NCBI GenBank assembly: GCA_027068915.1
Contig: JAMOLT010000061.1
Location: 1-64,000 of the forward strand
From: Sedimenticola sp.
GTDB lineage: Bacteria > Pseudomonadota > Gammaproteobacteria > Chromatiales > Chromatiaceae
Reading direction: 5' to 3'
DNA: 64,000 nt
In this document: positions 37,131 to 45,288 of the stretch, piece after piece
How positions within the stretch are numbered: the stretch's first letter is position 1
Layout of the letters: the number at the start of each line of letters is the position of its first letter
The notes under the pieces: generated by a model
What the model saw: only the letters and a program-made list of their open reading frames with translations
Told to the model about the DNA's origin: nothing
Databases searched by the model: none
Program-made: the position numbers and the translations under genes

Positions 37131-38594
37131 CTATTGCAAGGAAACCAACACCAAAACCAGCCCTTTGTCTTCTTTTAGGAAAGTCATGGCCTTGCCAATA
37201 ACAGCCCCACTACGCTTCTGGACATCGGTTGCTTTCATGGCGTAACCCGGCGTACTGGATGTTGTCAGCAAATCTCCCGGTTTTATTTCGCCACCTTCTT
37301 TGGTGTCAACAAGCGCATATACCCTTCCCGTTAAGGCAACTGGATATTCACCATTAGCGATAGAGCCTTCCTGCCCCATCATCATGCCGGGCTTGACTCC
37401 GCCTGCACCACTAATGATGCCAGCCACTTTATAATCATAGGACTCATGACTGAGAACCAGCTCACCGGGGTTCTGGGGATCAATACTGACTAGCATACCT
37501 GCTTCCACCGGCGTTTTAAGTGCATTGATATCAAACTGTTCAGAAAGGTCGCTGCCGCCGGTGATGACCAGTTCCTGGGTGGTGATACGACCATCACCAC
37601 CGATTTCACCATCCAAGGTGATAGTGGCATTTCCAGATGAATTGTACACCCGGATATAACCAGCACCATCACTTGCATCGCCATCAATCCTTACGGTTTG
37701 CATTCCTGTTTCGCTGTAGAAGTGCATAAACCCGCCAGTACCACTATCACCTGCAGTTTGCAATTGCATCACACCAGTACCACTGAATAATTCGATCTTC
37801 CCCAAATCGGCATTTACCTCCACTGTCTTTGTACCATCCGTCTCGAACAATAGTAAATCACCATGAAGATCCGCCGCTGCTGCACTATTTATCGTCAGCT
37901 TTCCGGTCATCGTATCTCCCGTGACGTTCACATAGTCAGCGGCATGACTGTGTACCACTGGCGCAAAAGCAGAACCGTGTTGACCATCCAGCAAATCCGC
38001 ATCCAAACCAGACCCTGATCCATCTGCCACCTTGATCGCCGCTACTGCCGAAGCATCACTGTAGGCCGCATGGTGTGCACTAGCGTTGGCCTCATGAGCA
38101 GCCAGGTTGGGATCGGTTTCCGTGACGATACCCGCCGTGGTCTGGACAGTATTATCAGGGAAAATAAATCCGCCGGCTCGCGACTCTATATAAGTTTCCA
38201 CGCTGATATCCCGAAGAAGCAAGGCCTCTGGTGCAAGCTCCTGCCGGGCACCTACCAGCATATCATCCACTGCAGTTTCCACCCACAATTGCCCCGAAGT
38301 ATCTGCCTGTTCAAGATTGGTGAATATGGCAGATACCCTTAGCGCATTGCCCACGGCGAACTCACTGGCGGTCAGCCACTGGCCAGCATCGAAGGTTTGA
38401 GAAGCAAGAGGATTCGTGGAATCCTTAGAATCGTACAAATAGAAAGTGATTTGCGAGGGCACTGTCCATAATCCAGCTGTGGAAATCTCTTTCTCTATGT
38501 TGATGGGTGTCCCTGCCTCGATAGCTGAAGACAATAGAACTGCCGCAATGCCGGATGACAATGCCTTCAGGGTGAATCTGGATTTGCATTTCAT
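37131..38594 (-). CDS. Secreted tail-fibre-like repeat protein
   Basis: A 487-residue protein. The ATG at 38594 has AAGGAGG seven bases upstream, and the signal peptide is MKCKSRFTLKALSSGIAAVL. After about 150 residues comes a fibre-type segment (LDADLLDGQHGSAFAPVVHSHAADY, then a run of short beta repeats). The C-terminal 130 residues (PGDLLTTSSTPGYAMKATD, GAVIGKAMTFLKEDKGLVLVLV) match a domain often found at the end of phage fibre and bacterial surface proteins. It is not inside a prophage. It may be a surface fibre whose partner is the S8 protease downstream. Function unknown. Confidence 0.7.
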   Translation of the reverse strand: MKCKSRFTLKALSSGIAAVLLSSAIEAGTPINIEKEISTAGLWTVPSQITFYLYDSKDSTNPLASQTFDAGQWLTASEFAVGNALRVSAIFTNLEQADTSGQLWVETAVDDMLVGARQELAPEALLLRDISVETYIESRAGGFIFPDNTVQTTAGIVTETDPNLAAHEANASAHHAAYSDASAVAAIKVADGSGSGLDADLLDGQHGSAFAPVVHSHAADYVNVTGDTMTGKLTINSAAAADLHGDLLLFETDGTKTVEVNADLGKIELFSGTGVMQLQTAGDSGTGGFMHFYSETGMQTVRIDGDASDGAGYIRVYNSSGNATITLDGEIGGDGRITTQELVITGGSDLSEQFDINALKTPVEAGMLVSIDPQNPGELVLSHESYDYKVAGIISGAGGVKPGMMMGQEGSIANGEYPVALTGRVYALVDTKEGGEIKPGDLLTTSSTPGYAMKATDVQKRSGAVIGKAMTFLKEDKGLVLVLVSLQ

Positions 38595-38808
38595 GACTAT
38601 TCCTCCTTGATTGTGTGAAACACCTCCCCGGTCTGGTACCGTGGCAGGTAGTGGCAAATATCCTTTTCCATCCAATTCTTCGTTGGATGCATTTAAAATA
38701 GCATATATTTCAAAGTCTGCTGAAAAAGTGCAAGAACAATTTCCACATTCCTATTCAGCACGTTTGCAAATGGGGTAAACCCGGCTCTAATATGGTATTT
38801 TCCCTCCC

Positions 38809-39021
38809 ATGACCCGCGCCCCTTCCAACAAGAATACTGACAAAAGCCTGGTTGCGGCATTTGTTCTGGTACTGATTTTCGCCACCCCCTTCACCAACCT
38901 TTGGGCGCGTAGTGAATGGCCCTGGTATCTGCCCTACCTGCTCTGGCTCGGTATGATTCTGCTTCTTGTTCTCTCCCGCAGCCGAAGAAACAGATCATCC
39001 GGAGAAAACAGAAAAACATGA
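38809..39021 (+). CDS. CbrX-like small membrane protein
   Basis: A 70-residue protein with two hydrophobic helices (SLVAAFVLVLIFATPFTNLW and WYLPYLLWLGMILLLVLS) and a basic tail. Its stop overlaps the kinase start as ATGA (39018-39021). In Pseudomonas a similar small ORF, cbrX, precedes cbrA and is translationally coupled to it. Size, topology and position agree, although sequence similarity cannot be proven here. Confidence 0.65.
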   Translation: MTRAPSNKNTDKSLVAAFVLVLIFATPFTNLWARSEWPWYLPYLLWLGMILLLVLSRSRRNRSSGENRKT

Positions 39022-41966
39022 CCCTGGAGCTGTCAACACTGTTTACAGCCGGGTTCCTGTACCTGGTATTGCTGTTTCTCATCGCCTATATCACCGACCG
39101 TGGATGGATACCGGAACACTGGGTATCCCACCCCCTGGTGTACACGCTTTCCCTGGGTGTATACGCCACCTCCTGGACCTACTATGGCAGCGTGGGTTTC
39201 GCCAATTCCAGCGGCTATCTGTTTCTGACGATTTATCTGGGCGTCACCCTGGCCTTTGCTCTCAGTCCGGTATTGCTCCGCCCCATACTGCGGCTGACCA
39301 AGGAATACCAGCTCAGCTCCCTGGCGGATCTGTTCGCCTTTCGCTACCGCAGCCAGATGGCCGGTGTGCTGGTTACCCTGTTCATGCTCATCGGCGCACT
39401 GCCTTATATCGCGCTACAGATTCGCGCCGTAACCCAATCCCTGCAGGTGCTCACCCAGGAAGCGCCGCCACATATCCTCGCCCTGGGGTTTTGCATCACC
39501 CTGACCGCTTTCGCCATCCTCTTTGGCGCCCGGCACATCTCTCCCAGGGAAAAGCACCGGGGGCTGGTGATGGCCATCGCCTTCGAATCCCTGGTCAAGC
39601 TGGTGGCCTTGCTGGGGGTGGGCTTCTTCGCACTGTTCGGTATCTTTTCCGGCCCTGAAGGGCTCAACCAATGGCTGACCGAAAACCCCGAGGCCATCCA
39701 GAAGCTCTATGAACCCGTAGGGAGCAGCCAGTGGGGGACCCTGATCTTCCTGTCGTTCGGTGCAGCCTTCCTATTGCCCCGGCAGTTTCATATGCTGTTT
39801 GCGGAAAATCTGCGCGAAGACAACCTGCGGGTGGCCAGCTGGGGCTTTCCTGTATTCCTGCTGCTGCTGAACCTGCCCATCCCTGTCATCCTCTGGGCGG
39901 GCCAGTATCTCGAACTGAGTACAGACCCCGATTACTTCGTGTTGGGCATCACCCTGGCCCAGGGGCATTCCTGGCTGCCCATGATCACCTTTATCGGCGG
40001 AATATCCGCCGCCAGCGCCATGGTCATCATCACCACCCTGGCCCTGTCCTCCATGTGCATGAATCATCTGTTGCTGCCCGCCAGTTATCCCGACCCGAGG
40101 CTGAACCTGTATTACTGGCTGTTGTGGGGACGGCGTCTGCTCATCGGGCTGATCATTCTCGCCGGTTACAGCTTCTATGCATTCCTGGAGCACCGGGCGG
40201 GGCTGGCGCAGCTGGGCCTGATTTCCTTCGTGGCCGTGGTTCAGTTCCTGCCTGGCATCGTGGGCCTGCTGTACTGGCGGCGCGCCACCCGCGAAGGGCT
40301 GATTGCGGGACTGCTGGCCGGAATCTCCATCTGGGCCTTTACCCTGCTATTGCCCATGCTGCAACACTCCGGCTTTATCGAAAACAGCTACCCTCTGGCC
40401 CGGTGGCAGGAAATTGCGGGGCTGGATCACTGGAGTTTCGCCACCTTCTGGTCCTTGAGCTGTAATGCCCTGCTGTTCGCCCTGGTCTCCCTGTTCAGCC
40501 GCCAGCGCAAGGAAGAGCAGCAGACGGCGGACAGTTGTTGCAGCAGCATCTTCGTTCCCCTTACCGGCGTGGTGGCCGCCCGCTCTCCCGATGAATTCAA
40601 GAAAGAGCTCGGCGCGTTGCTGGGCGAGTCCACGGCCAGAAAGGAAGTGGATCGCGCACTCAATGACCTGAACATGCCGCCCACGGAAACCCGGCCTACG
40701 GAGTTGCGCCGCCTGCGCGAGCGCATCGAGCACAATCTCTATGGGCTCATCGGCCCCCAGATGTCGCACCTGATCATCAACCGGCGGCTGGCCCTCGATC
40801 CGGAAGCCCGTACCGCCCTGGCCGATTCCATGCGCTATGTGGAGGAACGTCTGGCGCATTCCCGCTCCCTCCTCCACGGACTGACCCGGGAACTGGACAA
40901 CCTGCAACGCTACCAGAAACAGATCCTGGAAGACCTCCCCCTGGGCGCCTGCGCCCTGGGGCAGGATGGCGAAATCACCATCTGGAACCAGGTAATGGAA
41001 GAATACACGGGCGTTACCGATCAGGTCACCGTGGGCCATCCCCTGCAGCAACTGCCCAAGCCCTGGAATGATCTTCTGGGTGGTTTTGCCCGCGCCTCGG
41101 ACAGCCACAGTTACCACCTGGAAGTGGAATACGCGGGCAAGACACGTTGGTTCAATCTGCACAAGGCGGTGATCGAAGCGCCACAGATCACTACCACCTC
41201 GGAGGCGCCGGGCATGGTGATACTGATGGAGGATCTCACGCAACTGGAGAACCTGGAGGCAGAGCTTGCGCACAGCGACCGCCTGGCCTCCATCGGCCGC
41301 CTGGCCGCTGGCGTGGCCCACGAAATCGGCAACCCGGTGACCGGCATCGCCTCCATTGCACAGAACCTCAAATACGAGGAAGAACCCGCCGCCATCGAGC
41401 AAAGCGCCCGGGACATCCTCACCCAAACGAAGCGTATTACCAGCATCGTCCAGTCATTGATGAACTTCAGCCGCAGCAGCAGTGGCGGCCAGCAATCACT
41501 CCAGCCCGTGGCCCTCGCCAGTATCCTGCAGGATGCCCTGGACCTGGTGCGGCTGGTGCACAAGCGCAAGCTGCTGGACTATCACATCGATTGCGCACCT
41601 GAACTTGTGGTGATGGCGGATCGGCAGCGTCTGGCCCAGGTTTTCGTCAATCTGCTGAACAACGCCAGTGACGCATCCTCCCCGGGGGACAGCATTCACA
41701 TCAGGGCCGGCAGAAATGCATCCCAGGTCATCATAGAAGTCATCGATCAGGGAACGGGCATACCGGAGCATTTTCAACAGCAACTTTTCGAACCCTTCGC
41801 CACCACCAAGGCGACGGGCAAGGGCACCGGCCTGGGGCTGGCCCTGGCGAGAAACATTGTTCTGGATCACAATGGCGAGATCGAAATCACCTCGGCTCCC
41901 CATGCCGGAACCATGGTCATCATACGGCTTCCCGATCCCGGCCAATCTGTCCCTCAGTCGAGGTAA
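39018..41966 (+). CDS. cbrA: CbrA-like transporter-sensor histidine kinase
   Basis: A 982-residue kinase, the usual CbrA length. About 13 helices of the sodium/solute symporter fold cover residues 1-500, followed by a helical linker, a PAS domain (LPLGACALGQDGEITIWNQVMEEYTG), a HisKA domain with the phospho-His in AAGVAHEIGNPVTG, and an HATPase domain (VFVNLLNNASDAS, IDQGTGIP, GKGTGLGLAL). The ATG at 39018 overlaps the small upstream gene. The expected partner is an NtrC-type regulator, found only 12.6 kb away at 54587. The 3' end overlaps the convergent cytochrome gene by 13 bp. Confidence 0.86.
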   Translation: MTLELSTLFTAGFLYLVLLFLIAYITDRGWIPEHWVSHPLVYTLSLGVYATSWTYYGSVGFANSSGYLFLTIYLGVTLAFALSPVLLRPILRLTKEYQLSSLADLFAFRYRSQMAGVLVTLFMLIGALPYIALQIRAVTQSLQVLTQEAPPHILALGFCITLTAFAILFGARHISPREKHRGLVMAIAFESLVKLVALLGVGFFALFGIFSGPEGLNQWLTENPEAIQKLYEPVGSSQWGTLIFLSFGAAFLLPRQFHMLFAENLREDNLRVASWGFPVFLLLLNLPIPVILWAGQYLELSTDPDYFVLGITLAQGHSWLPMITFIGGISAASAMVIITTLALSSMCMNHLLLPASYPDPRLNLYYWLLWGRRLLIGLIILAGYSFYAFLEHRAGLAQLGLISFVAVVQFLPGIVGLLYWRRATREGLIAGLLAGISIWAFTLLLPMLQHSGFIENSYPLARWQEIAGLDHWSFATFWSLSCNALLFALVSLFSRQRKEEQQTADSCCSSIFVPLTGVVAARSPDEFKKELGALLGESTARKEVDRALNDLNMPPTETRPTELRRLRERIEHNLYGLIGPQMSHLIINRRLALDPEARTALADSMRYVEERLAHSRSLLHGLTRELDNLQRYQKQILEDLPLGACALGQDGEITIWNQVMEEYTGVTDQVTVGHPLQQLPKPWNDLLGGFARASDSHSYHLEVEYAGKTRWFNLHKAVIEAPQITTTSEAPGMVILMEDLTQLENLEAELAHSDRLASIGRLAAGVAHEIGNPVTGIASIAQNLKYEEEPAAIEQSARDILTQTKRITSIVQSLMNFSRSSSGGQQSLQPVALASILQDALDLVRLVHKRKLLDYHIDCAPELVVMADRQRLAQVFVNLLNNASDASSPGDSIHIRAGRNASQVIIEVIDQGTGIPEHFQQQLFEPFATTKATGKGTGLGLALARNIVLDHNGEIEITSAPHAGTMVIIRLPDPGQSVPQSR

Positions 41967-44572
41967 TCCAGCTTCTTTTCCCTGCCCCGGGGATCATGGT
42001 AATACTTGTATTTGTACTTGGCCTCACGGCCATGACAGCTGACGCAGAAGCTGTTTCCCGCGCTCTTGCGCCGCAGAAAACTGCTGAATACCGTTCCTTC
42101 CTCATTGCCTTTGTCGTCCTTGCGCGGATTTTCCGGCGCTTTCTTCCCTGGATGCCAGACATGGGGCTCGTGGCAGGTGATGCAGGCAATACGGCCAAAC
42201 TCCGCAACTTCCCCCTGCTCGTTCAACAAGGGCATCACCTTGGGATCGGAACGCAACACCAGATCCTTCCAGGGGTGGGTATAGTCCTTGACGGGCTTTG
42301 CATCCACCTCGTTGTCCTCGTGGTGACAGGCCATGCACAGACGATCCCTGGCGAGCATATCAGATGCGGAATCAGGAGAATATGCCGGCCCGGCGAAAAG
42401 GAAAGGAAACGCCTTCTCGCCGCGGTGCAGGGTATGGCATGCGCCGCACAGCCCCGCTTCCGCGTAGGCTTCCTTGAGACGATTCTTTCGCCCCCGGGGC
42501 TGTTTCCGCAGATCATGATCCGTATCCGCCACTCTTGCCTGATTCTCATGGCAAGCCTGGCACAGCTTGCCGTTCCGATACTCTTCCACCAGCGCCGGGG
42601 TGTTCTTCACACCCTCATGCACGGAATGACAGCTGCGGCAGTCCAGGTGTTCCAGCTTGCGCCCGGCCAGCTCCACCGTCTCCTCCAGTTTTGTGTTTAC
42701 CGGATGAATGCCTTTCTTTCCCGCTTCCTCCTTGTCTTTCGCATTCTGGCGACCGTGGCAGCTTTGGCAAAGGCTGTGCGCATCCTTTCCCCGGGGCAGC
42801 AGGGCCGTCTCCGGCTGGGCATCGTGCACCCGATGGCAGGCCAGGCAATCCAGCCGTTTGATTTTTCTGCCGCCCAGTTCCACTTCTTTCTCCAGCTTCA
42901 GGTCTACGGGGTGAATGCCCTTGCGTCTGGCCTGCTTCTCATCCCGGGAATGCTGGCTCTGGTGGCAGCTCACACACAGCCTTGCCGCTTCCATCCCGTC
43001 CACCAGTAACGACGCCCCTTCTCCACCATGCAGCTGATGGCAGGTCTGACAGATGAGTTGATCCTTACTGCCCAGGCGTGCGCCTCTGGCGGCCAATGAC
43101 GCGGGAAGTCCCTTTTGCAATTCTTCCCGCTGCGCATAACCTTCCCTATCAGCCTCGGGCGGCGCTTTCATGACGATACCCAAGGGGTGGTTCCATACTT
43201 TGGTTTGTTCATCCGCTTTGTCTTGCGCCGTAGTCTGCCGGGAGGCATGGCAGGCAATGCAGAAAGTGCTGTCGGGATTGGCCGTGCGCAACCAGGGATT
43301 GCGCCGCCCTTCTCCCCGTGCTTTGCCGCCTTCGGGCCTGTCATGGGGGGTATGGCAGCTGCCGCAGTAAAGACGCCTGTCTCCGGCAAGGGGATATTCC
43401 GCCGGCACCTCATCCTGCTCGTAGCGCCGCACGTCCCCCGCCGGCTCGCCATCACGCAACAAATGCAGGGTGGGATGCTGGCGCCCCCGGGCAAGGCGAT
43501 GACGGGACTCCACCACTGCGCCATGGTGGCAGCTCATGCACATGCGTTCTTCGGCCACCGGCAATACGCTGGAAACCTGTTGCGGCTCATACCCCGGAAA
43601 CCAGGAAAGATGGCACTGCAGGCAGTTCTTGCGCGAATCCCGGGGAGGCGGTTCCGGCGCATTCCCCTCTTTCTCTTCCCCGCCGGCCGCCAACAGCCGC
43701 ATCACCGAAACACTGTTGTCCGCCATGTCCACGATGTACAGACGATCATTCCAGCGCGCCATGCCCACCGGCATGCGAAACCGCCACGGCTCACCCTTGG
43801 GATTGCGCAACAGACCCCGGGGCTTGCGGTGCTGGAACAGGGTGATCACGCCCGTCCAGGCATCGGATACCAGCACCTGGCCATCCTCCAGCACGACAAT
43901 GCCATTGGGCCGGTACAGGCTGCCGGGGGTTATGCCGAAGCTGCCCATGGCGCCAAACAGATATCCGGTGGCGGAAAACACCTGCACCCGGGCATTGAGC
44001 ACATCCACCGCCATGAGATAGCCGCTGGCGTCTCTGGCCAGCATGTAGGGAAAGCGAAACTGCCCCGGCACTTCTCCCTTGCCGCCCCAGCACTGGGTGG
44101 CGGCTTCTTCATCCAGCACGGTGCGGCAAAGCTTGTGGGCACGCCGGTCAGACCACCAGAGCCTGTTCCCCGCCGGGCGCACCGCCGATGGTTCTACAGG
44201 TGTTTCCCCGGTGAGGGGATGCAGTTCCCGCAGCAGATTGCCTTGCAAATCCATGCTCAGTATTCTCTTCGCCGCCGGATCGGCCACATACAGCCTGGCC
44301 CCTTCCAGGGCGATATCCGTTGCCGGAATCCGGGTGTCTTCCGGCAAGGAAAAGGCTCCTTGTTTTTGCCCCTGAAGATCAAAAACCACCACCCGGCGCG
44401 CCACGCCATCCAGGACAAAGACCCTGCCGTCATCCGCGACGGCCACCGCCGAGGGTTGCTGCAAATCCGCCTGCAGTTGCTGAATGCGCGCCGCAGTGAA
44501 TGCTGCATGGCCAGGCATGCCCCAGAACAGCAGGCCGCCCAGCAACAGGTAGAGCGCTGCCCTTGTCATCAC
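41954..44572 (-). CDS. NHL-propeller multihaem cytochrome c (14 haems)
   Basis: An 872-residue protein with an N-terminal signal peptide (MMTRAALYLLLGGLLFWGM). An NHL-type beta-propeller (repeats such as PSAVAVADDGRVFVLD, FPYMLARDASGYLMAVDV, RPNGIVVLEDGQVLVSDA, MPVGMARWNDRLYIVDM) fills the first 300 residues. The rest has 14 CXXCH haem motifs: CLQCH, CMSCH, CGSCH, CIACH, CQTCH, CVSCH, CLACH, CQSCH, CRSCH, CQACH, CGACH, CMACH, CITCH, CVSCH. A unit beginning GIHPV and ending in CHxVH occurs twice. It should be periplasmic or surface-exposed; the propeller may bind a partner. It is the last gene of the cluster, overlapping its neighbour by 4 bp. Confidence 0.9.
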   Translation of the reverse strand: MMTRAALYLLLGGLLFWGMPGHAAFTAARIQQLQADLQQPSAVAVADDGRVFVLDGVARRVVVFDLQGQKQGAFSLPEDTRIPATDIALEGARLYVADPAAKRILSMDLQGNLLRELHPLTGETPVEPSAVRPAGNRLWWSDRRAHKLCRTVLDEEAATQCWGGKGEVPGQFRFPYMLARDASGYLMAVDVLNARVQVFSATGYLFGAMGSFGITPGSLYRPNGIVVLEDGQVLVSDAWTGVITLFQHRKPRGLLRNPKGEPWRFRMPVGMARWNDRLYIVDMADNSVSVMRLLAAGGEEKEGNAPEPPPRDSRKNCLQCHLSWFPGYEPQQVSSVLPVAEERMCMSCHHGAVVESRHRLARGRQHPTLHLLRDGEPAGDVRRYEQDEVPAEYPLAGDRRLYCGSCHTPHDRPEGGKARGEGRRNPWLRTANPDSTFCIACHASRQTTAQDKADEQTKVWNHPLGIVMKAPPEADREGYAQREELQKGLPASLAARGARLGSKDQLICQTCHQLHGGEGASLLVDGMEAARLCVSCHQSQHSRDEKQARRKGIHPVDLKLEKEVELGGRKIKRLDCLACHRVHDAQPETALLPRGKDAHSLCQSCHGRQNAKDKEEAGKKGIHPVNTKLEETVELAGRKLEHLDCRSCHSVHEGVKNTPALVEEYRNGKLCQACHENQARVADTDHDLRKQPRGRKNRLKEAYAEAGLCGACHTLHRGEKAFPFLFAGPAYSPDSASDMLARDRLCMACHHEDNEVDAKPVKDYTHPWKDLVLRSDPKVMPLLNEQGEVAEFGRIACITCHEPHVWHPGKKAPENPRKDDKGNEEGTVFSSFLRRKSAGNSFCVSCHGREAKYKYKYYHDPRGREKKLDYLD

Positions 44573-45288
44573 TCCAGCAGATCCCTGATATGAATGCGCC
44601 GCACAGGCTCATCCGCCGACCGGGGCTCCGTGCGTTCGATGAATCTGGCGGTGGGGTTGAGTTCCAGCTCTCTTGCCCGCTGCGGCTTGTAGCCCAGCAA
44701 TCCATAGTCCAGCAGAGCATCTTCGTTCCCATGGCAGGCGCCGCAACCCGGCCCTTTCTCTCTCAGGGGGTGGTGCAGTTTCGCCTTGATTTCAACCTTT
44801 CCCGCCTCATCGGCTTCTTCCCATTGCTGCTTCAATACGCGCGCCCAGGGAATGCTTTCCGCAATCAGAACCGGCTCACCTTTCAGGCGGGGCACAATCA
44901 TGCCCCGGGCATGACTGCTGCCCGGAACCTGCATCCAGGCATACGCCAGTTGCTCGCCCTCGGGCCACCAGTGACAGGTCTCACAGGAAATATAGCGGCT
45001 GTGCATATTGAGAAAGGCCCGCTTGCGCGCATTGCTGCGGTGTGGGTTCTGCTGGTGGCAACTGCGGCAAAAGGTTGCAGGCAGGGCTTGGGCATCCTTT
45101 CTCTTGTGAAATGGCGGAACAAACAGGGGAGTCTCGACAGCCTCGGGAGAGGATTTCTCCAATTGTTCCTTTGCCCGCTGCAGTTCCGCGGCATCCGGCT
45201 GGGCCTGATCCATCTCCTGCACCAGGGGATTGGCCAGGGCGATAGAAGCAGCCAGGAAATAGAGGAACAGGAAACGGCGGATGATCAT
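44569..45288 (-). CDS. Trihaem cytochrome c
   Basis: A 239-residue exported protein with a signal peptide (MIIRRFLFLYFLAASIALA) and three haem sites: CRSCH, CETCH and CGACH. A segment YISCETCHWWPEGEQLAYAWM and several His and Met may supply distal ligands. I do not recognise the family. It overlaps both neighbours by 4 bp (45285-45288 and 44569-44572), so its level is tied to theirs. It is probably a periplasmic shuttle between the inner-membrane protein encoded upstream and the 14-haem protein. Confidence 0.85.
   Translation of the reverse strand: MIIRRFLFLYFLAASIALANPLVQEMDQAQPDAAELQRAKEQLEKSSPEAVETPLFVPPFHKRKDAQALPATFCRSCHQQNPHRSNARKRAFLNMHSRYISCETCHWWPEGEQLAYAWMQVPGSSHARGMIVPRLKGEPVLIAESIPWARVLKQQWEEADEAGKVEIKAKLHHPLREKGPGCGACHGNEDALLDYGLLGYKPQRARELELNPTARFIERTEPRSADEPVRRIHIRDLLE

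Noticed and set aside
37131-38594. Prophage tail-fibre gene
   Set aside because: No other phage genes are near, and the protein has a Sec signal peptide, which phage fibres lack.
43115-44593. 492-residue open frame on the plus strand
   Set aside because: Antisense to the 14-haem cytochrome gene, with no sensible domain.
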